A DNA stretch of 64,000 nt from Chelativorans sp. AA-79 (GTDB taxonomy: Bacteria; Pseudomonadota; Alphaproteobacteria; Rhizobiales; Rhizobiaceae). Below, piece after piece: positions 17,233 to 26,702 of this stretch; within the stretch, counting starts at the first letter, position 1; every line of letters begins with the position of its first letter. Below the pieces are notes generated by a model. That model worked only from the letters and a program-made list of their open reading frames with translations. It was not told the origin of the DNA and did no database searches. Position numbers and translations under genes: made by a program. The stretch covers positions 3,612,001 through 3,676,000 of the forward strand of contig NZ_CP120361.1 in assembly GCF_029457495.1 (NCBI RefSeq), read 5' to 3'.

Positions 17233-17637
17233 ATGCAGAAGAAGCGCAAGCCAAGCATCACGATTTCCAGGACGGACCATGACCGGCTTCTGGGGCTGGC
17301 CAACGCAATGGAGGACCGCGACCCGGCGCTGGCCGAGACCATGATCGGCGAGCTGGAGCGCGCGCGGGTCGTCGAGGATGCGGCCGTGCCGGAAACCGTG
17401 GTGCGGATGGGCTCCACGCTCACATACACCGCCGACGACAAGCCGCAGACAGTCACGCTCGTCTATCCCGGCGAGGCCGACATCACGCAGAACAAGATCT
17501 CCGTGACCACGCCCGTGGGCACGGCGCTGATCGGGCTTTCGGTCGGCCAGGCGATCGACTGGACCGCGCGCGACGGCCGCGTGCACCGCCTGACGGTCAC
17601 ACATATCGACAAGACCGAACACATGGACGGTCCATGA
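17233..17637 (+). CDS. rnk: Rnk-type nucleoside diphosphate kinase regulator
   Basis: 134-aa protein with a short N-terminal helical hairpin (residues 15-50) and a C-terminal GreA/GreB-like domain (VVRMGSTLTYT, NKISVTTPVGTALIGLSVGQ). This is the architecture of Rnk, which binds RNA polymerase and influences nucleoside diphosphate kinase and polyphosphate/alginate physiology in Pseudomonas and E. coli. The 240 bp upstream hold a small TGTCCG/CGGACA hairpin and no gene. A second, more divergent Rnk-like gene follows. Confidence 0.88.
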   Translation: MQKKRKPSITISRTDHDRLLGLANAMEDRDPALAETMIGELERARVVEDAAVPETVVRMGSTLTYTADDKPQTVTLVYPGEADITQNKISVTTPVGTALIGLSVGQAIDWTARDGRVHRLTVTHIDKTEHMDGP

Positions 17638-17791
17638 ACCTCAGGCTCCTCTTCTTCGCAGGCACACTGCAAGCAGGCAGGTAGCCCCTGCGCCGCCCGC
17701 GGGCTGGTGCAGGGGATGAATCCCACCTCGAAGAGATGCGATGGCCGCCCGGCGCCGAGGCGCTGGCCGATGCCCGCGTGCGGAGACTGCC

Positions 17792-18316
17792 GTGTCGAAG
17801 AAGCGGAACTGTATACTCACGACCAGGGACTTCGATCTCCTTCAGCACTTGCTGGAGCAGCACGAGGAACAGGACGGGGCGATGATGCGCCTCTTGCGCC
17901 AGAAGCTCGCCGCCGCGCGGGTGGTGGCGAGCGAGGATCTGCCGGAAGACATAGCCACGCTCAACAGCCGCATCAGCTTTCAGGTCGGATGCGGCCTGCC
18001 GGAGACGCGCATCCTGAGCCGTGACCGGATGGCCGGAGCGGTGGGCATCCTCCTGCCCGTTACCACCATGCGGGGCCTTGCGCTTCTCGGTCTTCGCGAG
18101 GGCGAGGCAGTGCTGCTCCCGCGCAGCGCCGTGCTCGTCGAGATCCTCCGTCTCACCGCGATCCACTACCAGCCCGAGAGAGCGGAAAGGATGCGCAGGG
18201 CAGAGCCCACCCGCCCCAGGCTCCGCATCCTCGAAGGCCGGCGGAACGCAGGTTCCGTTTCCCCGGACGCCGTTCGGTGGCCTTTGGACGAAGATTCCGG
18301 CCCGCTCGCCACGTAA
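17792..18316 (+). CDS. Divergent Rnk-like protein with C-terminal extension
   Basis: 174 aa from GTG 17792 (GGAG 7 bp before); an ATG at 17741 would add 17 residues. The opening RNCILTTRDFDLLQHLL and the helical hairpin resemble Rnk, and the GreA/B-like part (TLNSRISFQVG, AGAVGILLPVTTMRGLALLGL) is recognisable but lacks the conserved GGxxVTxxSP-like details. The last 45 residues are a Pro/Arg-rich tail without match. It is probably another RNA-polymerase-interacting accessory factor, by analogy only. About 150 bp separate it from rnk. Confidence 0.7.
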   Translation: MSKKRNCILTTRDFDLLQHLLEQHEEQDGAMMRLLRQKLAAARVVASEDLPEDIATLNSRISFQVGCGLPETRILSRDRMAGAVGILLPVTTMRGLALLGLREGEAVLLPRSAVLVEILRLTAIHYQPERAERMRRAEPTRPRLRILEGRRNAGSVSPDAVRWPLDEDSGPLAT

Positions 18317-18419
18317 TCGCAATTCCACTCGGGTGCGGCACGATGGCGGAATTCGCCGTCTCGGCATGAGACGATGGAGCGCCGCCTCGGGCGGCGCGCT
18401 CATTCACCTGCTTCAGACT

Positions 18420-20099
18420 TTAGAACAGCCCTTCTATGTACCCGGCTTCATTGAGGAAAATCCTTTCCGCCGACGGTGTCTTGGGCAAGCCGGGCATGGT
18501 CATGATCTCGCCGCAGATGGCGACCACGAAACCGGCGCCGGCCGCAAGCCGGACCTCGCGCACGGGCACCACATGGTCGACCGGCGCGCCGCGCAGATCG
18601 GGGTCGGTCGAGAAGGAATACTGGGTCTTTGCCATGCACACGGGCAGGCGTCCGTAGCCCTGTTCCTCCCACTGCCGGAGTTGGGCCAGCACGCTGTTGT
18701 CGGCCACCGCGCCCGAGCCGCGATAGATGCGCCGCACGATCGTATTGATCTTGTCGAAGAGAGGCATGTCGTCGCCATAGAGCGGCGCGAATTGCGGCAT
18801 GCCGCTTTCGGCGAGTGCCACCACCTTGTGCGCCAGGTCCTCGACGCCGGCCGAGCCTTCGGCCCAGTGGCGGCAGAGCACCGCCTCCTCTCCCTGGTTT
18901 GCCACATAGGCCTTCACGGCTTCGATCTCGGCCGGGGTGTCCGAGTGGAAATGATTGATCGCGACGATGGCCGGCACGCCGAACTGCTTCACATTCTCGA
19001 TATGGCGGCCGAGATTGGCGCAGCCCTTCGTCACGGCCCCGACATTCTCGATGCCCAGGTCCTCCTTCTTCACGCCGCCGTTCATCTTGAGCGCGCGCAC
19101 CGTGGCGACGATAACCGCCGCGGCGGGCTTGAGCCCCGTCTTGCGGCACTTGATGTCGAAGAATTTTTCGGCTCCGAGATCCGCCCCGAACCCGGCTTCC
19201 GTCACCACATAGTCGGCGAGCTTGAGCGCGGTCGTGGTGGCCATCGCCGAATTGCAGCCATGCGCGATGTTGGCGAAGGGGCCGCCATGCACGAAGGCGG
19301 GATTGTTCTCCAAGGTCTGCACCAGATTGGGTTGCAGCGCGTCCTTGAGCAGGACGGCCATCGCCCCGTCCGCCTTGAGGTCGCGCGCACGGATCGGGCT
19401 CTTGTCGCGGCGGTAAGCCACGATGATCTCGCCGAGACGCTTCTCCAGGTCGCGCAGATCCGTGGCGAGGCACAGGATCGCCATCACCTCCGAGGCGACG
19501 GTGATGTCGAAACCGCCTTCGCGCGGATAGCCGTTCGCAACGCCTCCCAGCGAGCAGACGATCTGGCGCAGCGCCCGGTCGTTCATGTCCATCACGCGCC
19601 GCCAGGTCACGCGGCGGGTGTCGATGCCGAGCTCGTTGCCCCAGTGGATGTGGTTGTCGATCAGGGCCGCCAGCAGGTTGTGCGCCGAGGTGATGGCGTG
19701 GAAGTCGCCGGTGAAATGAAGGTTGATGTCCTCCATGGGGATCACCTGCGCATAGCCGCCGCCCGCCGCCCCGCCCTTCATGCCGAAGCAGGGGCCGAGC
19801 GAGGCTTCGCGGATACAGACGACGGCTTTCTTGCCGATGCGGTTGAGCCCGTCGCCGAGGCCCACGGTCGTCGTGGTCTTGCCCTCGCCGGCGGGCGTGG
19901 GATTGATGGCGGTGACGAGGATCAGTCTGCCGTCCGGCCGCTTTCGTGCCTCGGCGATGAAGTCGGCCGAGACCTTTGCCTTGTCGTGGCCGAAGGGAAG
20001 GAGATGCTCCGGCGGTATGCCGAGCTTGGCGCCGATCTCCTGGATCGGCTTCTTGTTCGCCGCACGGGCAATCTCGATGTCGGATTTCACTTCGGCCAT
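18420..20099 (-). CDS. fhs: Formate--tetrahydrofolate ligase
   Basis: 559-aa ATP-dependent 10-formyl-THF synthetase, feeding one-carbon units into purine and fMet synthesis. Visible marks are the P-loop [32 protein letters not shown], the folate-binding [15 protein letters not shown] and the C-terminal [13 protein letters not shown]. Length matches the rhizobial enzyme. ATG 20099 is preferred because GGGAGAGG precedes it; the open frame begins at 20150. It is monocistronic here. The 174 bp upstream show no further gene. Confidence 0.96.
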   Translation of the reverse strand: MAEVKSDIEIARAANKKPIQEIGAKLGIPPEHLLPFGHDKAKVSADFIAEARKRPDGRLILVTAINPTPAGEGKTTTTVGLGDGLNRIGKKAVVCIREASLGPCFGMKGGAAGGGYAQVIPMEDINLHFTGDFHAITSAHNLLAALIDNHIHWGNELGIDTRRVTWRRVMDMNDRALRQIVCSLGGVANGYPREGGFDITVASEVMAILCLATDLRDLEKRLGEIIVAYRRDKSPIRARDLKADGAMAVLLKDALQPNLVQTLENNPAFVHGGPFANIAHGCNSAMATTTALKLADYVVTEAGFGADLGAEKFFDIKCRKTGLKPAAAVIVATVRALKMNGGVKKEDLGIENVGAVTKGCANLGRHIENVKQFGVPAIVAINHFHSDTPAEIEAVKAYVANQGEEAVLCRHWAEGSAGVEDLAHKVVALAESGMPQFAPLYGDDMPLFDKINTIVRRIYRGSGAVADNSVLAQLRQWEEQGYGRLPVCMAKTQYSFSTDPDLRGAPVDHVVPVREVRLAAGAGFVVAICGEIMTMPGLPKTPSAERIFLNEAGYIEGLF

Positions 20100-20273
20100 G
20101 AACCTCTCCCACATGTCGCCGCCCAAGCAATAAGCCCCGCGCCGCGCCACGGCAACGTTTCGAAAGAGGCGAAAAATACCGGAAATGCGACAGCAGCGAG
20201 CAGCGAGGTTTGGCTGGTTTCTGTGCCGTCAACCGTCTCTATTCGCTGCTCGATGTTTCCCTATTCGCTCCCC

Positions 20274-21395
20274 TCACCGGTCCAGCACATCCCTCAGTTC
20301 CACCAAGTTCGACCGCGCGCGCAGGATGTAGAAGCCCATGGTGGCGAGGTGCGTCGGCATGATCCAGCCGGCCTCCCGGCCGTTGGAGATGATGAAGGGC
20401 GTGATGTTGAGCGCGGCGCGGAACTGGCTCTCCGTCTGGTCCCAGAGCGGCCCCAGCGAACGCTGGGCGACGACCTCATCGAAGTCGATCCGCGCGGCGT
20501 GCAGGAGCCCGTAATAGCCATAGAGCTGCCCATAGGCGAACCAGAAGCGGTCGTCCGCGCGCGTGTCGAACCAGCCAGCATTGTAGTTTTCCGAACGCTC
20601 GCGCAGGATGGCGGAGGTGGAGCCGAGATCGCCGGCGATGCGGTCGAGGAACTGGATCAGGTTGTCGGCGCGCGCGTCGAAAGTGGCGTTGCAGTTCTGC
20701 AGCCGGTCGTTGAAGCTCCTGAGCGAGGCGATCGCCGTGCGGTAGAAGCTCGGCGTCGGCGTCTTCGGGCCGAAGGGGTTGAGGCCGAAATACCAGGCGT
20801 CCTCGGAAAACTGCATGTTCTCGCGTGCCTTCTGCAGGTCGCTGTCGATCTGCGAGGTGCCGCGCACGCGCCCCAGCGCGTCGACCAGTTCCACTGTCGT
20901 TCGCCGCACCGCCTGGTTCACGCCGCGCTGGAAGGAGGCCTTGTTGTCGAAGAAGGGCGTATCGTCCCAGTCGAGCCCGAAAAAGCCGAGCTTGTAGAGG
21001 ATCATCGACGAGATCCAGGCGTTCTCGTTGACGTTGAAGTCGGTGAGATCGGCCGCCACGGCGGCGATCGCGGAAGGCGCGCAGCTCTGCGCTCCCTGCC
21101 CGCCTTCCGCCGCCACCTGTTCGCCCGGCGCGGCGCGCCGGTTTTCCAGGCTGTAGGCCTGCACGTAATCCGGGTTGAAGCCCGTCCAGAGCTGGGTCTG
21201 CCAGAAGAAATAGATGTAGAGCCCGACAAAGAGCACGAGCAGGCCGCCGACCACGCCGCGCGCGATCCAGCCGCGGTGGACGAACCAGCGGCCCAGCGCC
21301 GCGAACGGCCAGGCGAGCCAGTAGACGAGCCGGCCGATTCCCCGTCCGATGGCGGCAAAGACACGCGTGAAGAAACCGACGATCGAATCGAGCAC
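20274..21395 (-). CDS. DUF2333 family inner-membrane protein
   Basis: 373-aa protein with an N-terminal amphipathic region (GFFTRVFAAIGRGIGRLVYWLAWPF, shown here only by its positions 8-32), one clear transmembrane helix at about residues 49-66 and a long periplasmic alpha-helical domain. It matches the DUF2333 family by its FNVNENAWISSMILY, NPFGPKTPTPSFYR and GWIMPTHLATMGFYILRAR blocks. Function unknown; family members are widespread in proteobacteria. Confidence 0.82.
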   Translation of the reverse strand: MLDSIVGFFTRVFAAIGRGIGRLVYWLAWPFAALGRWFVHRGWIARGVVGGLLVLFVGLYIYFFWQTQLWTGFNPDYVQAYSLENRRAAPGEQVAAEGGQGAQSCAPSAIAAVAADLTDFNVNENAWISSMILYKLGFFGLDWDDTPFFDNKASFQRGVNQAVRRTTVELVDALGRVRGTSQIDSDLQKARENMQFSEDAWYFGLNPFGPKTPTPSFYRTAIASLRSFNDRLQNCNATFDARADNLIQFLDRIAGDLGSTSAILRERSENYNAGWFDTRADDRFWFAYGQLYGYYGLLHAARIDFDEVVAQRSLGPLWDQTESQFRAALNITPFIISNGREAGWIMPTHLATMGFYILRARSNLVELRDVLDR

Positions 21396-21714
21396 CAGTG
21401 CCCCCTCGGTGAAAGATCATGGACGCCCTTGCGGCGCCTGTTTCATTCCAGATAGGCGGTTTTCAGCCGCTCCACAATGCCGGCTTCGTCCGCGGGCGCG
21501 TCGAAAAGGTCTTTGTAGAAGAAGGTTAAAGGCCCCGCCGGGCGCAAAAAGCTTGGAATGCAGTTTGCATATCGCCGCAAGACGTTCGCACGCAAACGTG
21601 CTGCTGCTTCTTTGTGCTTGAATGCATCCGGAATTGGTGCTTGCTTTTGCGGGAAAATCGAAGCGCGTCAAAAACATGGGCTTCGGCCGACTAGACTTTC
21701 AAGGGGAGAACGTC
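21396..21714. other. Non-coding gap before choX, possible C-terminal gene remnant
   Basis: No intact gene. On the minus strand an open frame ending at 21443 reads PAGPLTFFYKDLFDAPADE and then IVERLKTAYLE before the stop. It looks protein-like but has no start or recognisable partner, so it may be the tail of a decayed gene. The plus strand here should carry the cho promoter; no clear -35/-10 pair stands out. Confidence 0.3.
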
Positions 21715-22662
21715 ATGTCCTGCATCAGACAATTGAGCGCCGCTCTCGGCCTTATGGCGGGCCTCGCGGCCGGCCCGGCCTTTGCCGCCGAGCCCGAATC
21801 CTGCCGCACGGTCACGTTCTCCGATGTCGGCTGGACCGACATCACGGCCACCACGGCCACGGCCGCGGTGCTGCTCGAAGGGCTCGGCTACGAGCCGGAC
21901 ATCCAGGTGCTTTCGGTGCCGGTCACCTACGCCTCGCTCAAGAACAAGGATGTCGACGTCTTCCTCGGCAACTGGATGCCCACCATGGAGGCCGACATCG
22001 CGCCTTACCGGGACGACGGTTCCGTTGAGACGGTGGTCACCAATCTCGAAGGGGCCAAATACACGCTCGCGGTGCCGCAATACGCCTACGACGCCGGCCT
22101 CAAGAGCTTTGCCGACATCGCCAGGTTCAAGGACGAGCTCGACGGCAAGATCTACGGCATCGAGCCCGGCAATGACGGCAACCGGCTGATCCTCGACATG
22201 ATCGAGAACGACACGTTCGGGCTCGGCGATTTCGATATCGTGGAAAGCTCCGAGGCCGGCATGCTGTCGCAGGTGCGCCGCGCCGTGCAGAACGAGGAGC
22301 CGATCGTGTTCCTCGGCTGGGAGCCGCACCCGATGAATGCCAACATCGACATGGCCTATCTGGAAGGCGGCGACGACGTCTTCGGCCCGAACTATGGAGG
22401 CGCCACCGTCCACACCAATGTGTGGACCGGCCTCACCGAGGAATGCCCCAATCTTGGCAAGCTGTTGGAGAACCTCGTCTTCTCCCTGCAGATGGAGAAC
22501 GAGATCATGGGTGCCATCCTCGACGAAGGCGAGGAGCCGCAGGCGGCTGCCGCGGCATGGCTCGAGGCGCATCCCGAGACGCTGGAGCCGTGGCTGGAAG
22601 GGGTGACCACCTTCGCCGGCGAGGACGGGCTTGCGGCCGTCAAGACGCATCTGGGGCTCTAG
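21715..22662 (+). CDS. choX: Choline ABC transporter substrate-binding protein
   Basis: 315-aa periplasmic binding protein of the OpuAC/ProX-like type. It has a signal peptide of about 24 residues ending AFAAE. Mature-protein hallmarks of ChoX are VGWTDITATTATAAVLLEGLGY, WMPTMEADIAPY and FLGWEPHPMNANIDMAYL, which contribute aromatic choline-cage residues. ATG 21715 follows AAGGGGAG; the open frame extends to 21622. First gene of choXWV, 76 bp before choW. The system imports choline, usable as osmoprotectant precursor and carbon source. Confidence 0.93.
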   Translation: MSCIRQLSAALGLMAGLAAGPAFAAEPESCRTVTFSDVGWTDITATTATAAVLLEGLGYEPDIQVLSVPVTYASLKNKDVDVFLGNWMPTMEADIAPYRDDGSVETVVTNLEGAKYTLAVPQYAYDAGLKSFADIARFKDELDGKIYGIEPGNDGNRLILDMIENDTFGLGDFDIVESSEAGMLSQVRRAVQNEEPIVFLGWEPHPMNANIDMAYLEGGDDVFGPNYGGATVHTNVWTGLTEECPNLGKLLENLVFSLQMENEIMGAILDEGEEPQAAAAAWLEAHPETLEPWLEGVTTFAGEDGLAAVKTHLGL

Positions 22663-22738
22663 CCCGAGAAGGTGTCCCTGCCTTCCCGGCAGGGCTGCCG
22701 CCCCTCCCCGATAACCGCATGAGGACATCACCGACCCA

Positions 22739-23593
22739 ATGGATCCCGTAACGGAATGGATAGCGGCCTGGAAAATTCCCATCGGCAGATGGGGGCGCGC
22801 ATTCTTCGACTTTCTCACCGTCAATTTCGCATGGTTTTTCGACACGCTCGCCGACGGCCTGAAGGCGGTGCTCGACAATCTGGTGGCGCTGCTCTTGTGG
22901 CTGCCGCCGAGCCTCGTCGTCCTCCTTCTGGCGGCCCTCGCCTACGCCCTGCAGCGGTCGTGGAAGCTCGCGCTCGCCGTGGTCGTCGGCCTCGCCTTCA
23001 TCATCAATCAGGGTCTCTGGACCGAGACGATCGAGACGCTCGTGCTGGTCGTGGCCGCCGCGGCGGTGTCGATGGCGATCGGCGTGCCGATCGGCATCTG
23101 GGCCGCGCACAATGAGCGTGTCTACCAGGCGTTGCGGCCCATCCTCGATCTCATGCAGACCTTGCCGACTTTCGTCTATCTGATTCCCGTGCTCATCCTT
23201 TTCGGCCTCGGCGCGGCACCCGGCCTCATCGTCACCGTGATCTTCGCCTCGCCGGCGCCGATCCGCCTCACCTATCTGGGCATCACCTCCGTGCCGAAGC
23301 CGATGCTGGAGGCGGGCCAGGCCTTTGGCGCCACCAAGCGCCAGCTCCTGTGGAAGGTGGAGCTGCCGGCCGCCCTCCCCTCCATCATGGTCGGGCTCAC
23401 CCAGTGCATCATGCTCTCCCTGTCCATGGTGGTGATCGCGGCCCTGATCGGTGCCGACGGCCTCGGCAAGCCGGTGGTGCGGGCACTCAACTCGGTGAAC
23501 ATTCCGCTGGGCGTCGAGGCGGGCCTCGCCATCGTGGTGCTGGCGATCATCCTCGACCGGATGGCGCGGATCGGCCGGGAGAGCGACCGATGA
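22739..23593 (+). CDS. choW: Choline ABC transporter permease
   Basis: 284-aa inner-membrane permease with about seven hydrophobic segments. The binding-protein-dependent transport signature spans AGQAFGATKRQLLWKVELPAA (residues about 191-210), the loop that docks onto the ATPase. ProW-type layout: an N-terminal amphipathic stretch, then the LPTFVYLIPVLILFG helix. Stop and choV start overlap as ATGA, so both subunits are co-translated. Confidence 0.92.
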   Translation: MDPVTEWIAAWKIPIGRWGRAFFDFLTVNFAWFFDTLADGLKAVLDNLVALLLWLPPSLVVLLLAALAYALQRSWKLALAVVVGLAFIINQGLWTETIETLVLVVAAAAVSMAIGVPIGIWAAHNERVYQALRPILDLMQTLPTFVYLIPVLILFGLGAAPGLIVTVIFASPAPIRLTYLGITSVPKPMLEAGQAFGATKRQLLWKVELPAALPSIMVGLTQCIMLSLSMVVIAALIGADGLGKPVVRALNSVNIPLGVEAGLAIVVLAIILDRMARIGRESDR

Positions 23594-24777
23594 CCCCGGC
23601 CGTTGAGTTTCGCAATGTCGACATCATCTTCGGCGAGGAGAAGGAGACCGCCGAGGCGCTGAAGCTCGTCGATGAAGGCAGAAGCCGCGCCGAGATCCTG
23701 GAGCGCACCGGCGCGGTGCTGGGCTGTGCGGGAGCCGATCTCACTGTCGAAAAGGGCGAAATCTCCGTGCTCATGGGCCTCTCCGGCTCCGGCAAGTCCA
23801 CGCTGCTGCGCGCCGTCAACCGGCTGAACAGGGTCGTGCGCGGCGAAGTGATCGTGCATGACGGCGACTGGTCGGCCGATGTGGTGAACTGCCCGGAGGG
23901 AGAGCTCCTCAAGATCCGCCGTGAATGCGTGGCCATGGTGTTCCAGCAGTTCGCGCTGCTGCCCTGGCGCACAGTGGCGCAGAATGTGGGGCTGGGGCTG
24001 GAGCTCGCCGGCGTGCCGGCTGCGGAGCGGCAGGAGCGCGTGATGGCGCAGCTCGAACTGGTGCACCTGGAAGACTGGGCCGACAAATACGCCCACGAGC
24101 TATCCGGCGGCATGCAGCAGCGCGTGGGCCTTGCTCGCGCTTTCGCCACGGAAGCACCGATCCTGCTGATGGACGAGCCCTTCTCCGCGCTCGACCCGCT
24201 CATCCGCACCAAGTTGCAGGACGAGCTTCTGGAACTCCAGGCGCGGTTGAAGAAGACCATCCTTTTCGTCAGCCACGATCTGGAGGAGGCGCTGAAGATC
24301 GGCAACCGCATCTCCATCATGGAGGGTGGGCGCATCGTGCAGACCGGCACGCCGGAGGACATCGTGCTCAAGCCCGAGAACGATTACGTGCGCGACTTCA
24401 TCGCCAATGTGAATCCGCTCTCGGTGCTCACGGCCTGGAACATCATGCGCGACGTGCGGGACCTGGAGCATGCGGGGGAAGGATGGCTGTGGCTCGACCT
24501 GCGCCGCACCACCCGCTTCAAGACGGACGAGAACATGCTGGTGATCGATGCGGAGCGCAACGGCAAGCCCGCCATCTGGATCTCCTGCGACAATATGGAG
24601 CCTCTGCCCGAAGATCAGCCCAAGGTCTACTGGGCGCGTGCGGGAACTCCGCTCAAGACGGTGATGCAGGCAATGCAGCAGTCGCAGACCGCGCCCGTCG
24701 CCCTCTTCGACGAAGCCTCCCGGTTCGTCGGCGCCATCGGCGTGCGCGACGTTCTCAAGGCCGTGCTGCGAAGATAG
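23590..24777 (+). CDS. choV: Choline ABC transporter ATP-binding protein
   Basis: 395-aa ATPase with Walker A GLSGSGKST, signature LSGGMQQR and Walker B ILLMDEPFSALDPL. An N-terminal insertion (EALKLVDEGRSRAEILERTG) before the Walker A is typical of the ProV/ChoV group. The C-terminal about 110 residues form a CBS-like regulatory module (GTPLKTVMQAMQQ, FVGAIGVRDVLKAVL), as in OpuA-type systems where it senses ionic strength. It completes the choXWV operon. Confidence 0.93.
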   Translation: MTPAVEFRNVDIIFGEEKETAEALKLVDEGRSRAEILERTGAVLGCAGADLTVEKGEISVLMGLSGSGKSTLLRAVNRLNRVVRGEVIVHDGDWSADVVNCPEGELLKIRRECVAMVFQQFALLPWRTVAQNVGLGLELAGVPAAERQERVMAQLELVHLEDWADKYAHELSGGMQQRVGLARAFATEAPILLMDEPFSALDPLIRTKLQDELLELQARLKKTILFVSHDLEEALKIGNRISIMEGGRIVQTGTPEDIVLKPENDYVRDFIANVNPLSVLTAWNIMRDVRDLEHAGEGWLWLDLRRTTRFKTDENMLVIDAERNGKPAIWISCDNMEPLPEDQPKVYWARAGTPLKTVMQAMQQSQTAPVALFDEASRFVGAIGVRDVLKAVLRR

Positions 24778-24862
24778 CGGTTGGGCAGGAAGGCTGGCGT
24801 TCTCCACGTTCCTGTCGACGAGTTCGGGGCAGCGGCGCCGCCCCGAAAACAGGCGTATCGCC

Positions 24863-25750
24863 CTAATCCTCCCCGAACACCAGCGACCTGTGCGCCCCAA
24901 TCCCTGCCAAGGTGCCATCGCCCACCGCAAGCGCCACGCTGCCCGCCGGCCGGCCTGCATCGCCGCAGGCAAAGACTCCGGGCACCGAGGTTTCCTTGAT
25001 GGAATCCGTCTTGATGAAGGTGCCGACGGAGCCTTGGTCCAGTTCGCAGCCGAGCTGCTCGGCGAGGGTGTTCGAAAGGTGCGTGATGGTCGCCGTGAAG
25101 AGGCCGGCGAGCGAAAACACGCGCCCATCGCGCAGAACCACGTCCGCCGCGCCCGAGATCTTCTCGATCAGTCCGGTTTCGATGGCCACGTCACGGCGCA
25201 GAAGTTGCGCCTGCTCCTCCTCGCTCGGCGCGAAGACGCCGTTCAGGAAGAAGGTGGTCTTGCCCCATTCAGGGAGCAGCAGGGCGTGGTGCATGGTAGC
25301 GGGCGAGGAGGCGAGTACGCCGATGCGGCCTCCGTCCAGTTCATATCCATCGCAATAGGGGCAATGGAAAACGCTTTTGCCCCAACGCTCGGAAAGACCG
25401 GGAACCTGCGGCAGGTCGTCGACGACACCGCCGGCGAGGATCAGCCGCCTTGCCTCGTAGGTCTCGCCGTCGGCAGTGCCGACCAGGAACCCCGTATCCG
25501 TTTTCCCCGCCCTCTCCGCCCGACCCTGCTTCCACTCGACAGAGGGATAGGCCATCACCTCCGCGCGGCCGCGGGCGACGATCTCGCCGGCCGAGCCGCC
25601 GTCATTGCCGAGCAAGCCGTGGGAACTCTCGGCAAAGCGGTTTCGCCGCTGCCCCTCGTCGATCACCAGAACACGGCGGCGCGCGCGTCCCAGCTGAAGT
25701 GCTGCCGCAAGGCCGCCATAGCTGCCACCGACCACGATCACGTCGAACAT
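24863..25750 (-). CDS. NAD(P)/FAD-dependent oxidoreductase, thioredoxin-reductase-like
   Basis: 295-aa flavoprotein. It has FAD-binding GGSYGGLAAA at residues 8-17, the dithiol motif CPYCDG at about residue 134, and GVFACGDAGRPAGSVALAVGDG near the C-terminus. The redox motif CPYC instead of CATC separates it from true TrxB; such proteins belong to a broad class of small disulfide reductases with unknown partners. It faces choV tail to tail and is divergent from the HugZ-like gene. Start ATG 25750 (MFDVIVVGG) fits the FAD fold directly. Confidence 0.87.
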   Translation of the reverse strand: MFDVIVVGGSYGGLAAALQLGRARRRVLVIDEGQRRNRFAESSHGLLGNDGGSAGEIVARGRAEVMAYPSVEWKQGRAERAGKTDTGFLVGTADGETYEARRLILAGGVVDDLPQVPGLSERWGKSVFHCPYCDGYELDGGRIGVLASSPATMHHALLLPEWGKTTFFLNGVFAPSEEEQAQLLRRDVAIETGLIEKISGAADVVLRDGRVFSLAGLFTATITHLSNTLAEQLGCELDQGSVGTFIKTDSIKETSVPGVFACGDAGRPAGSVALAVGDGTLAGIGAHRSLVFGED

Positions 25751-25945
25751 CGTTCCGAGCGCCCTTTGCTTGTTGGTATCGTGACGGGCAACGCCCGGCC
25801 ACTTATCCTCGGCACGTTAACTAGGGTGGCATCCCCATGCCGCCCAATGGAAACGCATCAGCTCGCGCATCGGCGAATGCCCGCGAAAATGGCTTGCGTA
25901 ACCCGCGCCGGATCGGCAATTGCGGGCTGCGGAACAGGAGCAGAC

Positions 25946-26701
25946 ATGGAAGAGGAAAAGAAGGATCCGATCCTGGAGACGGATGCCGCGGCGATCCGTC
26001 TGGCAAAGACGCTGTCGCGCGCCGCCCGTTTCGGCGCGCTTGCCACGCTCGACCCCGCCGACGGTGCGCCTTTGGCCACGCGCGTGGCGGTGGCCACGGA
26101 TATGGACGGCACGCCGCTGATCCTCGTTTCCGGGCTTTCCGCCCACACCAGGGCGCTTGCGGCCGACCCGCGCTGCTCCCTGCTGGTGGGCGAGCCCGGA
26201 AAGGGCGATCCCCTCGCCCATCCGCGCCTGACCATCAAGGCGCGCGCGGAGAAACTCGAAGCGGGCACGCCGGAGCAGGCCCATGCCGCGCGACGCTATC
26301 TGAACCGTCATCCCAAGGGCAAGCTCTACGCCGACTTTCCCGACTTCGCCTTCTTCCGGCTCGTGCCGGAAAGCGCCCTGCTCAATGGCGGCTTTGCCCG
26401 CGCCTACCGGCTGACACGCCAGGAGCTTTTGACGGACGTTCCGCTGCAGGCGTTTCTCGACATGGAGCAGCGCGCCGTCGACCACATGAACGAGGACCAT
26501 GCGGACGCAGTTGAGAACTACGCCGCCCATTTTACGGGAGCCGGGCGCGGCAGATGGGTGCTGACCGGCATCGATCCGGAAGGCATCGACCTGGCGAAGG
26601 GCGACGAGGTCAAGCGCGTCTTCTTCGAAGCACCGTTGAGGGATGCCGCCGAGGTGCGGCCCGCGCTGGTTGCCATGGCTAAAATGGCCCGTGGCGCCTG
26701 A
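25946..26701 (+). CDS. HugZ-like heme-binding/pyridoxamine-phosphate-oxidase-fold protein
   Basis: 251-aa protein with an N-terminal FMN-binding split-barrel-like domain (ALATLDPADGAPLATRVAVA, CSLLVGEPGKGDPLAHPR) and a C-terminal DUF2470-like domain containing VDHMNEDHADAVENYA. This two-part layout is that of the HugZ heme-oxygenase family, whose members release iron from heme; HMNEDH is the typical helix. Heme oxygenase activity is plausible but not shown. ATG 25946 follows AGGAG. The SPOUT methylase gene starts 2 bp behind the stop. Confidence 0.85.
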   Translation: MEEEKKDPILETDAAAIRLAKTLSRAARFGALATLDPADGAPLATRVAVATDMDGTPLILVSGLSAHTRALAADPRCSLLVGEPGKGDPLAHPRLTIKARAEKLEAGTPEQAHAARRYLNRHPKGKLYADFPDFAFFRLVPESALLNGGFARAYRLTRQELLTDVPLQAFLDMEQRAVDHMNEDHADAVENYAAHFTGAGRGRWVLTGIDPEGIDLAKGDEVKRVFFEAPLRDAAEVRPALVAMAKMARGA

Positions 26702-26702
26702 A

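Noticed and set aside
18021..21455. Plus-strand open frame of more than 1100 codons
   Set aside because: It is antisense to fhs and the DUF2333 gene, has no recognisable domain, and arises from GC-rich codon bias in the opposite strand.
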